Of a stretch of 64,000 nucleotides of DNA, positions 11,781 through 23,699 are shown piece by piece. A program made the translations under genes and the position numbers. The notes under the pieces were generated by a model that saw only the letters and a list, made by a program, of their open reading frames with translations, was not told where the DNA came from and made no database searches. The stretch comes from Palaemon carinicauda (Eukaryota; Arthropoda; Malacostraca; Decapoda; Palaemonidae). The number at the start of each line of letters is the position of its first letter. Within the stretch, counting starts at the first letter, position 1. The stretch covers positions 33,843,702 to 33,907,701 of the forward strand of contig NC_090766.1 of NCBI RefSeq assembly GCF_036898095.1, given 5' to 3'.

Positions 11781-12068
11781 CTTATAATTCGGCACAAATA
11801 AGCAGTGCTTTTTAAAATCCTATTTGGAAAGTTTTCATCAAAGAATAAATATAATCAACAAAAACTTATTAAATTGTATAAAGAATTAAAGTGCTATTCA
11901 ACTACTATTATTTATGATTACATATCCAAAAATTCAGCCAAGAAATTAATCAACATTACTTACTAGTTTTGTTTGTATTATTAAAATATGCAAATGCCAT
12001 GCCCGATTAAAATCTCTCATTAGCTCTTGTTTTTTAATGAAAATGTACAAGATACCTTTATACCTATT

Positions 12069-12116
12069 GACATACTCACTGGTTCTGACTATGTTATAGA
12101 GATAAAATGTGTCATG
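12069..12116 (-). repeat. Degraded duplicate of the 3' end of the adjacent acyl-CoA dehydrogenase exon
   Basis: Resembles the exon end and splice donor at about 12,180-12,230, sharing ACTCACTGGTTCTG (plus strand) and the following AGAGAT..TGTCATGT, with a gap. It looks like a small local duplication that copied the donor site. Not open beyond a few codons. Confidence 0.45.
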
Positions 12117-12191
12117 TATGATTAAACTCGTTCAAAGGATTTTGTTACGAGAAAGTGCAATGAAACGTTTTGCACTTATCAACACACTCAC

Positions 12192-12346
12192 TGGTTCTGG
12201 TTGTGTTTCAGAGATGATATTGGCCAGAGTTAGTGTCATGTCTGAGTCAGTTGCAGAGCTGAACCACTTATAACCAAAGAGTAAGTGGGATCCATCTTCC
12301 TGCTCCAAGGCGACGGTCTCGGTTGATCCGCTGACATCGGATCCGC
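12192..12346 (-). CDS. AidB/ACDH-11-type acyl-CoA dehydrogenase, exon (FAD/substrate-binding middle domain)
   Basis: Exon of a flavin-dependent acyl-CoA dehydrogenase. It starts after TTTGTAG (acceptor) and ends at CCA before GTGAGT (donor). Together with the last base of the upstream exon it encodes GGSDVSGSTETVALE and YKWFSSATDSDMTLTLAN, matching the beta-domain signature of the family (GGSDVS, G.KWFSS) that contacts FAD and acyl chain. Length 155 = 2 + 51 codons, phase-compatible with the 14,376-14,475 exon. The catalytic C-terminal helical domain would follow further left and is not seen before element A begins, so the remaining exons lie outside the window or beyond A. Confidence 0.9.
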
Positions 12347-14375
12347 CTACAAATGTAAAAGGATATTGAAAGGGGTCCACCACAACTACATTGCATGCAA
12401 AGAAAAATGATAGTAAGGTCTCAAAAGATTAATTCAACATAGCAAAGGCAATACTAATACTGTTCTAAAAAAATATCAAGGGAAGACAAACTACTTTACT
12501 TAAATGAGATCACAGTTCCATGATTTAAAAATAAATAGCCATAACTAAAATGAGTGTTAACTGTCTAAATACCATTATCATCATTACTTTTATAATCATT
12601 ACTATCTAAGCTACAACCCTAGCTGATAAAGCAAGACGCTATAAGGCCAAGGGCTCCAACAGGGAAAAAAAGCCTATTGAGGAAAGGAAAAAAGGAAAAA
12701 AATAAACTACAAGTATTGAACAATTAAAATAAAATATTTCAAGAACAGTAACATTAAAATACATCTTTCATATATAAACTATGTAAACAATTATAAATAC
12801 TTTACAGCAGTAAAAAAGCTCATTCAATGAATACCAGGATGGCATATAATTTAACAAAGTGTTATGCTGATATCAACAAACATAAAAAGTGTAATCAAAT
12901 ATGGCTAAGAGCAAGAAATTTGTAATTTTGACACTTCATGTTCAAAACCATATATCTTCACTTCAGAGCCATAAGTCAATATTAATTTCCCATTTCCATT
13001 GATTTTCTACCATACCAAAATTAATGCTTCTACGAGATGCAAGGAAAACTAAAGCTCGTACCAAATTAGGAAAAGAAAATTTTTTCAGATTATTTCTTTA
13101 CATCAGGGTACTATTTTACTTTTTAACAAACTAGGGATTATTTCTAAGAAGTCACTTTCCAGTACAGTATACTTTAGTTTTATTTGATAAAAATATCTTT
13201 TTAACAAAAATAATTTTGAAAGTACAAGACAGGATATTTATCAACAAGAATAATCTTGATAATAGATTTCTTTAAATGGCACAAAAAGTCCAACAAAATT
13301 TAAACTGCAGTACTTAGTAAAAGGATGAATGGAAAACCAAGCTAAAAGCAATTTCAAAAAGTAATTTGCATATTTCCTTTCTTTGCAAACCTGAATCCTT
13401 TAAAATAAAGAATGTCTTCAGTGGGGCTGGACTGGCCCTTTTAATCGTTAGTGAGGTAGTTAATGACAGAAGAAATGGAATGCAGAGTCCTCAACTTACA
13501 TACTTAATAGGTTCCAAGAAGCTGTTTCTAAGTCAAATTTTGTGAATTTTGGCTTAGAGAGTATTTTCAACAAACTCATATGCCTACAATTTTCAGCTGC
13601 TAAAATCAACAAATAGTCCCATTTCATATAGCAAATATTGTCTAGCTTTCTGTAACAAATTATATATTGTTTTATTACAGGATTTCCTTATGAAACTAAT
13701 ACAATAACTGAGGTTTATGACTTTAGTGGAATTGTGTTTGTATCTCCTGAAAAAGTCCCTGATGTTAATATGAGTTCTCCCTGTTCCTGATACATACTCC
13801 TGAGAAGCAAGCCACGGGCGTATAGCCAAAAGCTTCAGCAAACAGTGAAGTCGATGTGGAATGTGAGATGTTAAACAGTCTCTATGGCATTGTTATGGGC
13901 ATTGCCAAGAATAACAAAGGAGAAGATTTAACCAAATCGCTCTTCAAAGAATACTTTTCCTTAACAAATATCCATGATCTACACTTGGTAAATAAGGGTA
14001 CAATAATTTCAAACAATCATGCCCCTAATGAGCAGTGAGTGGACCTACAGTATTGTAGGTTTCCCCATAAACTGATACACTGTCCAACCAATACTCACAT
14101 CCTGCTTTGTTACATTATTAACATGAAGACAATATCAACCTTTCAAAGTAAGAAGTATGATAAAAAGCTGAAACAAACCTTAGATAGGACGTAATAGTAA
14201 AACCACACTCCTTACAGCCGAGACGAAAGTGAAGAGACTTTGTCTGGAGAGCGGGCAGGGCTACTCATTCATGTTCACTACCTGTTGTCAAAGATTTCTA
14301 CAGCCGTTTCAGCTGCGCCAAAAACATTCCCTGTTTTAAAGGACAAAAGGTTTAGATACACATTGGAACAATTAC
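12347..14375 (-). other. Intron of the acyl-CoA dehydrogenase gene
   Basis: AT-rich, bounded by donor GTAATT (14,371-14,375) and acceptor TTTGTAG (12,347-12,353). It contains a LINE 3'-end fragment at 12,590-12,800. I see no other exon or RNA gene in it. Confidence 0.8.
12590..12800 (-). mobile_element. 3'-end fragment of the non-LTR element seen at 60,665-63,010
   Basis: Reverse complement of the 3' UTR of the full element: CTACAACCCTAGCTG, GGGCTCCAACAGGGAAAAA and downstream CATATATAAACTAT are shared, with moderate divergence. An ATT/ATC-rich tail lies at its 3' (left) end. No coding part is present. Confidence 0.8.
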
Positions 14376-14475
14376 CTTTTTTCTCTGTCATCCACTGTCC
14401 AGATGTCCAAAACACCTTGGGGTCACGAGATGTCAGGTGTAGATAAGCCTTTTTCAAATGGGGTGACTTTATCAT
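14376..14475 (-). CDS. AidB/ACDH-11-type acyl-CoA dehydrogenase, exon
   Basis: Acceptor TATTTTGTAG, then 33 codons plus one base, then donor GTAATT. Encodes the segment ending SRDPKVFWTSGQWMTEKKG, a highly characteristic AidB-group motif immediately preceding the GGSDVS flavin-contact loop carried by the next exon. Phase joins exactly with both neighbours. Confidence 0.92.
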
Positions 14476-15614
14476 CTACAAAATACATTTTCAGCATTAA
14501 ATAAAGTACTCATGTTGACACTTGTTGAAAAAAAATTGCAAAAGATAGGTATTCAAACAAAAAAAAAAGTAATCAAATAGGTTCATTGTCAATCTTATAT
14601 TGCTTCTTGTATATCACAGTCTAAGACTACTTTTTAATAAGCCTTTGAAAACACATTTACCCTTTCGTAAGATCCCTGATAAGAAAAAGACTGGTAGTTT
14701 TATATGTGAATTCTATCTAGCACTGAAGTGTACATGACATTTTTCTTGGTGAACTTGTAACTACACTCAACTCAAAACAATAATTTTGCAAGACAAGAAC
14801 TAACTTCCTATATATTAGGCTCTAACATTCTTAGGTCTGCCCTAGAACTAAATCTCACTATTGTTTTTATAGCCGTTTTATAGGATCAGTGTTCGTAGAG
14901 TAGAGTCAGTCTAAGTGGTTCACCTTGGCGAAGAACTTTTGCTTAGTTTGAAGTAAGGTATATGAAGGAAGAAGGGTGTAAAGGATTGAGTGAGCAAAAA
15001 GGCTAAAGAATTTTGAGCCTGAAGCCATTATAGAAAGGTGCACCAAGACTCATAATTCCCTTCACAAATTAGTGTCAATAGAGGCTTCAGGAAGAGATTT
15101 GATATGATTCGCTGAGGTACAAAGTCACAGAGGAGGAGACTGGGATAGCTTGATACTATATTGTGTTTAATAGTAAGAAGCACAACAAGCCCTCCAAAAA
15201 TTGTAAAAGAAGAACACATGAATTATCATTTTCATTAACAGTGTCACATGCCACCAAGGAAATGATTAGCTCAAGATGACATTTAGATTTGGCTATGTTT
15301 GTAGAACTCATCATAAAATATGTGATGGAATGTACAGTATTAACTACATATTTAGATTTATTGGCTGTATGCAGAAAGATAACATGCAGGAATTGTGACA
15401 AATTGATTTTTTAAATATGTTTGTTCCATTTCCAAGAAGAAATTTTCAGTTTTACCAGCTGTTGTCTTTCCTTTATGAACGAATACTCAGACCACATTTA
15501 CAAGTCTACAATAGGATAATGGTCTAATTAAAAGGCTTTATGACCATAATAATCAGAATGGTAAATCTTGTTGTAAATAATTTAAGTCTCTCAATGAAAT
15601 ATTTATCAACTTAC
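14476..15614 (-). other. Intron of the acyl-CoA dehydrogenase gene
   Basis: AT-rich sequence between donor GTAAGT at 15,609-15,614 and the acceptor at 14,476. Nothing else recognisable. Confidence 0.75.
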
Positions 15615-15805
15615 CTGTGCAGACTTAGCAGCACCATCAGTCATGGCAAGGGGACAAGAATAAAGTCCTGAGACAGGTGCAAATATCCCTAGCTTGACCA
15701 TCTGGTACAGACGATCATACTCCCCATACTTTCCTTCATAAGCAGTTGCTATCAATCCCTCTTCTGCTGAAACTGCTTTCAACTGTTTCCATGCACCACA
15801 GGTTA
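15615..15805 (-). CDS. AidB/ACDH-11-type acyl-CoA dehydrogenase, exon
   Basis: Acceptor TTTTTCTTAG, 2 + 63 codons, donor GTAAGT. Encodes TCGAWKQLKAVSAEEGLIA, then YEGKYGEYDRLYQMVKLG and FAPVSGLYSCPLAMTDGAAK, the helical N-terminal domain segment that in AidB-group enzymes leads to the PLAMTDGAA motif near the flavin. Phases fit the flanking exons. Confidence 0.93.
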
Positions 15806-16284
15806 CTAAGAAAAACAAAAAAAATCTAATACTTTGTGATTTTTGAATGATATTGCAGTACTTTCTTTCATGATAAAAAGTAATTTTTTCAATACAGTAT
15901 TCCTGGACATATTCTAAATAAGCCAATATCATGGATCAAACACCAAACAACAGATTATCAAAATATTCTACCAAAAGGAATACAGTACATATACACAAAT
16001 ATAAAAGAAATGCAAATTAGTCAAAAACAGACACTTGCAGTAAAACAGCAAACAAAATCACACATCTCAACTATAGGTACAGCAAATATGCTCTGTACAC
16101 ACAACCCTCTCATAAATTCACAATAATGTACAGTAAACTTGAAATGAAACAAATTATACTGCTGTAAACTCAAGGGAATACACTATTAGTGTAAGAATAT
16201 TTGTACAGTATTTGACTCAGTAGAAATATGATTGCATACATTATCCTGATCATACAAATGAATAATGTGATAACAATTTCTTAC
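15806..16284 (-). other. Intron of the acyl-CoA dehydrogenase gene
   Basis: AT-rich, donor GTAAGA. No further feature seen. Confidence 0.75.
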
Positions 16285-16426
16285 CTAGTTCATCTATTCT
16301 GTTTCCCCAAGCATCAAATGAGCGGACATAGGGCTGAGTGACTTCGCATTCTTTGCCGAGCGGATAGATATCAGTCACAGCCCTTTGACCGAAACGAGTC
16401 AAATCTCCCCAGATAGCATTTTTTAC
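16285..16426 (-). CDS. AidB/ACDH-11-type acyl-CoA dehydrogenase, exon
   Basis: Acceptor TGCTTCAG, 47 codons plus one base, donor GTAAGA. Encodes LTRFGQRAVTDIYPLGKECE and PYVRSFDAWGNRIDEL, the N-terminal AidB-group motif. The upstream exon with compatible phase 0 is at 32,837-33,003, 16.4 kb away across element C. Confidence 0.93.
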
Positions 16427-16599
16427 CTGAAGCACATAATATAAATCTTAATTTTATAAAGATCAGATATACTCATAAAAAACATTGCATCAAAGACAGC
16501 CTTCCTTTTATAAACATTACTATAATAAGAATGCTTAAAATGAATAACAATCAAAAGAATGCTTGTGAAGAAAAACAATCATCTATCATAAAAATATTA

Positions 16600-16786
16600 T
16601 TACTGTATTACTATTATTACTAGCTACGCTACAACCCTAGTATGAGAAGCAAGATGCTATAAGCCCAAGGGCTCCAACATGGAAAATTAGCCCAATGAGG
16701 AAAGGAAATAAGGAAATAAATAAATGATATAAGTAGTAATGAATAATTGAAATTAAATATTTAAAAAACATTAATAACATTAAAAA
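16600..16786 (-). mobile_element. LINE 3'-end fragment, left part, interrupted by element C
   Basis: Same 3' UTR family as 12,590-12,800 (GGGCTCCAACATGGAAAA, GAGGAAAGGAAATAAGG). It stops at the C boundary and resumes at 32,740 with GATATTTCATAATATATAAACTAT, the expected continuation. This confirms the C ends independently. Confidence 0.8.
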
Positions 16787-16975
16787 TGACAAATTTGGAG
16801 ATAATTTGTAATTTTCCTAACCATACAAACCTTAGCTATTTACATTGGGTTAACCTTTTAGCGTAGCTGAAATGACGAGCCAATAGTTTTTAGCAAGGGT
16901 TAATTACCCCAGCGCTAGTTAGCGGGGATAGGGGAAGGGATAGCTTGCTACCCCTCCCCCCCCCCACACACACAC
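16787..16975. repeat. Left terminal inverted repeat of C
   Basis: Reverse complement of 32,572-32,739 over the inner part, including the family-specific ATGACGAGCCAATAG stretch that separates C from C2 and F. A homopolymer C run occurs at 16,950-16,967. Confidence 0.85.
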
Positions 16976-17043
16976 ACCGGTGATTTGCTTCACTTCACTT
17001 AGAGGTAGGACTTGACTTGGGGGCCAGGGTTGGCGGGCAAATA

Positions 17044-17148
17044 TGTGTAAATAGCTAAGGTTTGTATGGTTAGAAAAAATACAAATTATCTCCGAATTTG
17101 TCATTTGTTCCGTAACCGAAATACAAACCACGCTATTTACATTGGGTG
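17044..17148. repeat. Internal complementary region of C
   Basis: The left half (to 17,103) complements the left outer end and the right half (from 17,104) complements the right outer end at 32,695-32,739. Confidence 0.85.
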
Positions 17149-17621
17149 ACTTACCCCTTAGGAAGGGTGGAAAGTCCCCAGCCTTACTGACTTCGGCTTT
17201 GCCCGGGGACTCCATCCTTCAGTGAGTAGCACTTGAGAGAAGGAGCCCTTGCACCTCACAAGTTCTTTGCATCGCCAGGAACGAGTGGCCTACATAAGTT
17301 GTGTGTGGAGGAAAGTGTGACTCGTCCTATGAAGTTGACCTTGAGACCTTTAGATAGGAATCTAGGATAGGACGTTCCCAATACCACCTTGTCAGGGTAT
17401 GGGGGACGCAACAGTATTAAGCTTAATACTAGGAGCACAAGGAAGCATGGGTTACCTGCAGAGGTCGAGGTCAGCTATGTGAGGACCAGGATGCTGCTTC
17501 CCCAAGAGAGGGGAGAATGAAGAAAGAAATAAGGGTCAGACATACTCTTTCATTCACGCAGACTAAAACCGGGTAACAATGCCCTCAACCTACTGCTACT
17601 TGTCCATAAAGGAGCCTGAGG

Positions 17622-18730
17622 TTAGACCAGCTGTTGTGCAGCCACCACAGGGCCGATAGAAAACGTATCGAGGCTCCTGTGGGTCACGTCCTGCAGGTAG
17701 TGGGCTGTGAAGGTCGTCTGACGCTTCCAGACCCCCGCGTGAAGCACCTGCGTTACAGAGAAGTTTCTCTTGAAGGCCAGGGACGCAGCAACACCCCTGA
17801 CATCGTGTGCCCTAGGGCGACGTGACAGAGGAAGGTCTGGATTCAAGGCGTAGTGGATAACCCTTCAAATCCCAGCTGAGATGGTGTTCCTGGTGACCTT
17901 CCTCTTCGTCCTGCCTGTGCTCACAAACAATGCTCGCACTTGAGGACGAACTGTAGCCGTTCTCTTCAAGTAGTACCTCAGACACCTCACTGGACATAGT
18001 AGCAGCTGGTCTGGGTCGCTTGTTACAGAACGGAGACTCGCGATCCTGAGAGAGTCGAGCCGAGGATCCGGCACTCCAGGATTCTGAGTCTTGGCCACAA
18101 ACTCAGGGATGAACCTGAACGTTACCTCCCCCCAATTCCCTTGAATGGGCGATGTCATACGAGAGACCATGAAGTTCACTAACCCGCTTGGCCGAAGCCA
18201 AAGCGAGCAGGAAAGCCGTCTTTCAAGACAGGTGGCGATCGGAGGCCTGGCGTAATGGTTCGAAGGGAGGTCTCTTAAGAGCCCTGAGGACCCGAACCAC
18301 GTTCCCAAGGAGGAGGTCTCATTTCCGACTGGGGGCAGGTAAGTTCATAGCTACGTATGAGTAGAGAGAGTTCAAGCGAGGAAGAAATGTCCACGCCCTT
18401 CAGCCTAAAGGCCAAGCTTAAGGCTGAGCGATAGCCTTTCACTGCCGAGACAGAAAGGCGCATTTCCTCCCGCAGATATACGAGAAAGTCCGCTATTGCT
18501 GGTATAGTGGCATCGAGTGGAGAGATACCCCTCCCACAACACCAACCACAAAAGACTCTCCACTTCGCCTGGCAGACTCCTTCGCAGGTGCCGAGACATT
18601 CTCTCCGCAACCTGTTGCGAAAAGCCTCTCTCCGTGAGGAGACGCTGGATAGTCTCCAGGCGTGAAGCCGAAGCGAGGTCACGGCCTTGTGAGGGACATT
18701 GGAGTGGGGTTGTCTGAGAAGCTCATGTCG
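17622..18730 (-). pseudogene. Tyrosine recombinase of C, frameshifted
   Basis: Core-binding domain (CQAKWRVFCGWC, VKGYRSALSLAF) at about 18,360-18,580. First catalytic Arg in LASAKRVSELHG near 18,190. H-x-x-R box as AHDVR and nucleophile as TAHYLQDV at 17,690-17,815. At least two frame changes, one in-frame TGA before KTAFLLALASAKR, and another stop near 17,865. All catalytic residues are still encoded, unlike in C2 and F. No 5S insertion in this element. Confidence 0.75.
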
Positions 18731-18796
18731 TGGAGGAAGCTCCCTCGGAAGATCCGTCAGGAGCTGCAGAAGATCCGGGAACCATTCCGCGTGATG

Positions 18797-20869
18797 TCAT
18801 AGCGGAGCTACTAGAGTCATCGAACAGTTGACCGATAGTCTGGTCCTGTTGAGCACCCTTCTCATCAGACAGAACGGTGGGAAGGCGTACAAGTCGATGT
18901 TGTCCCACCGTTGCTGGAAAGCATCGTGCCAGAGTGCCTTGGGGTCCGGGACTGGGGAGCAGTACAGAGGCAGCTTGAAATTCAACGCTGTCGCGAACAG
19001 ATCCACGGTCGGGGAACCCCACAAAGTCAGGACTTTGTTAGCTATCTGAGGATCCAAAGACCACTCGGTACTCACTATCTGCGAGGCCCTGCTCAGACTG
19101 TCGGCGAGCACATTCCTCTTGCCAGGAATGAAGTGAGCTGATAGTGTTATTGAGTGGACTTCGGTCCACCTCAGAATCTCTACTGCAAGATGGGATGGCT
19201 GCTGCGAAAAAGTGCCTCCCTGCTTGTTGATATAAGCCACTACCGTGGTGTTGTCGCTCATCACCACCACGGAGTGACCCGCCAGGGTCCGTTGGAACTG
19301 TTGAAGAGCCAGAAAGACGGCCTTCAACTCTAGCAGGTTGATGTGCAGGCACTTTTCTGATTCTGACCAAAGGCCTGAGGTCCTCTGGTTCAGAACGTGC
19401 ACCCCCCACCCTTCTTTAGACGCGTCCGAAAACAGAGTCAATTCCGGGGGGAGGACGAGAAGACTCACTCCCTTCCGCAGGTTCTCGTCGACCAGCCACC
19501 ACTGCAAGTCCGTCCGTTCCAAAGATCCTATCGGGATCAGAATGTCCGGGGAATCAGATCCTTGATTCCACCGGGACTTGAGCTGCCACTGCAGGGATCT
19601 TATACTGAGGCAGCTGTTTGGAACCAGACAAGCCAGGGAGGACAGGTGACCTAAGAGACGCAACCACGACTGGGCGGGGAATTCTTCTCGTCTGAGGAAG
19701 GGTTCCGCCACCCTCCTCAGCCTTGCTATCCTGTCGTCTGATGGAAAGACTTTGTGGAGATTGGTGTCTATCAGCATGCCTAGATAAACCAGTCGTTGGG
19801 ACGGCTGCAGAGAGGACTTCTCGAGGTTTACCACGATCCCCAGATCCTGGCAAAGACCTAGAAGCCTGTCTCGGTGATGAAGAAGGGTCGACTCCGAGTC
19901 TGCTAGGATCAGCCAGTCGTCCAGATAACGAAGGAGACGAATGCCGTTCCTGTGCGCCCAAGATGAAATCAGGGTGAACACTCTGGTGAACACCTGAGGA
20001 GCTGTGGAGAGACCGAAACACAGCACCTTGAACTGGTAGATCTTGTCATCTAGGCAGAATCTCAAGTACTTCCTGGAGGACAGATGGATTGGGATCTGGA
20101 AGTATGCGTCCTTTAGATCCAGTGTGCACATGAAGTCTTGTGGTCTCACCGCAAGTCTGACCGTGTCCGCTGTCTCCATGCTGAACTGGGTTTGCTTGAC
20201 AAACCCGTTCAGAGCTGAGAGGTCAATGACAGGTCTCCAACCTCCAGACGCCTTCTTTACAAGAAAGAGTCGACTGAAGAAGCCTGGGGAGCCGTCGACG
20301 ACCTCCTGGAGAGCACCCTTCTTGAGCATGGTCTCGACTTCGGCCCGAAGGGCCAGCCCCTTTGTCGATCCCGTGGCATAAGAGCTCAACTACACTGGAT
20401 TCACTGTCAGGGGAGGTTGAGATGTTGTGAACGGGACGCGATAGTCTTGGCCGATCACTGAAACCATCCAAGCATTGGCCCCGTGTTGCTGCCACCTGCG
20501 GACGCAACGTTGAAGGCATCCCCCCACAGGTGGACACGCAGGGGGACTGCCACCCCTAGGGTTTGCGGCCGCGGCCGCTCCCCCTAGGAATCTTGCCTCC
20601 CCTGGAGGACTTGCCACCCCTCTTAACCTTGGCTGGAAAGGGCTGGGGCTTTGACACCACTTTCTTAACTGCCGGTGCCTGCTTCGGAGCCTTACGAGGC
20701 TGCTGCTGCTGTTGCGGCGGAGCTGGAGGCTTATAGGGCCGAGCTGTAAGGGCCCTATGGAGGAGGGAGTCCGTGCTAGATTTCCTCCACCTCTCAGCCG
20801 TTCGCTCCATATCCTGTGGCTCGAACAGATTCTCCCCAAGAAGGGAAGCATGTCTGAGCCTACACACAT
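18797..20869 (-). pseudogene. RT-RNase H ORF of C, open except for two stops
   Basis: One frame runs from about 20,869 to 18,797 with a TAG at 20,390-20,392 and ends at a TGA at 18,797. The homologous methyltransferase-like tail continues in the same frame for some residues beyond (HHAEWFPDLL), so the TGA is probably a mutation. Domains: linker with PVGGCLQRCVRRW, RT fingers and palm (WRPVIDLSALNGFV, TLDLKDAYFQIPIH, FGLSTAPQVFTRVF, RYLDDWLILAD), RNase H (LFSDASKEGWGVH, LLELKAVFLAL, SDNTTVVAYINKQGG, NVLADSLSRA) and the methyltransferase-like segment (VDLFATALNFKLP, DAFQQRWDNIDLYAFPPF). It overlaps the gag C-terminus in a different frame. Confidence 0.82.
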
Positions 20870-22852
20870 CCACGGCGGGGACCTTCGGGTGGAATCTCTC
20901 GGTCACCGCATCACGCCGCTTCAACACCGAGTTGGCCCACAGGGTGGTGACCTGGTGCGCCAGAAACTCGATGGAGCGGGTGCCCGAGAGTAAGAAGGTC
21001 TCCAGGGCCTTCCTATTGGTCTCCTTAGACAAGTCCTCGGAGCGCAATAGGATGCCCAGAGTTCCTAGCCATATATCCAACCACGAAGTGGCCTGCATGG
21101 CGCACTTCGCGACCTTCTCATGGCTCAGGATCTCCGACGCCGAGAACGACACCTGCCGGGCGGAGAGCTTCTCGAGGGGAACTCCCTTAGCCAGCTCCTC
21201 CACGGAGTGACGGAGAGGAAGAGCGAGACTGGACTCACCCAAGATCTCAAAATACCTCCTCTGCAGGAGATAAGGAGGAGGAGGGATGAGTTTGTTCCCG
21301 GCAGAGGAACGACTGGAGGAGGCAAGAATCGTGAGCTGGGCGTTGGCCCTGGCTTTGGCACTTTTCAGTCCCCGAGACCAGGGCAGAGCCGCACTGGTCT
21401 TAGGGGCTTTCTGAACATCGAAGACTTCGTCCAAGACTGTGTCCTTGCCTTCTCGAGGGGCGATCACGGGGTCCATGAACCCATTGAGTTGCCTCATCAG
21501 GCTCAGGACCTGCCAGAAGGCATGTTCAGATTCCTGCGGATCTCCTCCTTGCGGGCTGGCAGCTAAGTCTCCTGTCCCCGGAATCTCTTCTGGGGCGAAG
21601 CGTGGACGTTCCCACGGGGAGCCCCGGGTTCCTGGCGAATCCTTGAAGACGATTTCGGGATGGTCTTGGAGTCCTTGGGTTCCCTTCTGGGAGGGATACA
21701 TGATCCCAACAAAGAGGTTTGGAGAGTCCCTTCCGCACGAGACGATTCTCCTCCATGAAGAGAAGGCTCCCCCCTTGGTGCCGAGGGGAAGACTATCGCT
21801 TCACTGGACTCGCCTGACGGAAAAGCCTCGTCCACGGGAGAAGGAGAAAACGCTTGCGCAGGGGAAGGGGCCTTCCCGACAGACCTCCTAGGAACCAACT
21901 TCTCCCTGGGGGAAGTCACCACGAAGTCCACTCCTCTCTTTCTCTTCAGCGTAGGTGAGGCAGCCATTGGTTTGTTGCCCTGATCGGCGAGTGCTGGCTT
22001 CATTACCCTCACTAACGCCCACATCAGAGGACCAAACCAAGTCTGTTGTTCCATGGACACCGAGTCCGAAATCCTCGCTGGAGGAAAAGGGATCGGGCGA
22101 TCCTTCGGAGTGGACACCACTGGACCTGCCTGAAAAGGAAAGGGGGAAGAAAGACGCACTGACCTCTCTGAAGTGTCTTCCCTGTCCTGCACAACAGTCC
22201 TGCGTTTTGATGGAGGCGATCCAGAGCGCGGTCTGGTAACACGCGTTCCTGCTGCTGTCACTGGCTGTGAAATTCGGCGCAAACGGTGGTCGCACGGGCG
22301 CGCGGGCGAGCGGTCGCACAGGCGAGTGGGCGCGAGGGCGTACAGGCGAACGAGCGTGTGGGCGAGCCGGTGAACGAATGCGTTGGCGCGACTGCGAGGG
22401 AACGCGTTGCCGCGTGGGCGAGTAAGAACGTTCCGAAGATCGCTGGCGACGTTGGTCAGGAGACCTGTAGCGCGTGGGAGAGCGATTGCGAGCAGGCGAT
22501 CGATGGCGCGTTGTGACACGTTGGCGAGCGATAGCACGTAGGTCGCGCAGGCGAACGATCGCGCGAGGGCGAGCTAACAGAGGACGAACCATGTCCTTCC
22601 AGAACCTCTGGGCGACGGCGCGTTGGAGAACGGATGCGCGCAGGCGATAGGTCACGCGGGCTGTCCGGAGATCGCCGATGTTCAGGTGATCGCTGATGCG
22701 TAGGAGAACGCTGACGAGCAGGCGATTGTTGAATCGTCTGAGGTCGCTGGTGAGCAAGCGGGCGACACGTGGAATCCTGTGAAGGAACAGTCGGCGCGGC
22801 GCGTTCACGAACAGGAACAGGAATAGGAAGCGCGTAGGCGCGTGGGCGAACA
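20556..22852 (-). pseudogene. gag of C, C-terminal part
   Basis: The 381-codon frame 20,556-21,701 encodes helical gag-like sequence ending in a Gln run and a basic RGGKSSRGGKIPRGSGRGRK tail of nucleic-acid-binding type. Upstream pieces (21,563-22,852) are rich in Arg/Ser/Pro repeats (RSPARNRSPTRYRSP style). The gene is cut at 22,852 by C2 and continues at 30,991. Frames switch between the pieces, so it is not translatable as one protein. Confidence 0.65.
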
Positions 22853-23060
22853 TGACAAATTCGAAGATAATTTGTATTTTTCCTAACCATACAAACCTTA
22901 GCTATTTACATTGGGTTTACCTTTTAGTGCAGCTGAAATGGCGAGCCATTAGAATTTAAGGAGGGTGTATTACCCCTGCGCTAGTTAGCGGGAGGGGGGT
23001 GGGGGGGGGTAGGGGAGTAGTAGCTAGCTTACCCTCCCCCCTCACACACTGAAGAATGCT
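22853..23060. repeat. Left terminal inverted repeat of C2
   Basis: Reverse complement of 28,970-29,111 plus 30,959-30,990. Contains long G and C runs (22,990-23,040). Confidence 0.82.
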
Positions 23061-23111
23061 CACTTTCACTTAGAGGTAGGACTTGTCTTGGGGGGACAGG
23101 GCTGGCGGGCA

Positions 23112-23220
23112 AATATGTGTAAATAGCTAAGGTTTGTATGGTTAGGAAAAATACAAATTATCTTCGAATTTGTCATTTGTTCCGTAACCGAAATACAAAC
23201 CACGCTATTTACATTGGGTG
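23112..23220. repeat. Internal complementary region of C2
   Basis: Halves meet at 23,175/23,176. The left half complements 22,853-22,920 and the right half complements the right end. Confidence 0.85.
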
Positions 23221-23699
23221 ACTTACCCATTAGGTAGGGTGGAAAGTCCCCAGCCATACTGGCTTTGGCTTTACCCGGGGACTCAGAATCCGAGTGAGTC
23301 ACACTCGAGAAAAGGAGTCCCTGCACCTCACAAGTTCCTTGCTCTGCAAGGAACCGTGTGGCCTACTTAAGCTTGTGTGTGAAGGAAGAAGTGTGACCCG
23401 TCTTAGGCAGTTGACCTGGAGTTCCAGAAGGAACTCTGGGTTATGACGTTCCCAATACCACCTCGTCAGGGTATGGGGGACGCGACAGTATTGACTCAAT
23501 ACTCGGAACACAAGGAAGCATGGTTTACCTGCAGAGGTTCGAGGTCAGCTATGCAGAGACCAGGATGCTGCTTCCCCGTAGAGGGGATGATGAAGAAAGA
23601 AATAAGGGCCAGACCTACTTCTTTCGTTCATGCAGACTAAAACCTGATAACAATGCCCTCAACTTTCTGCTACCTGTCCAAAAAGGAGCCTGAGATTAG

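Noticed and set aside
13593..14038. ORFs in the long intron as additional exons
   Set aside because: No acyl-CoA dehydrogenase similarity, and flanking exons already join in phase without them.
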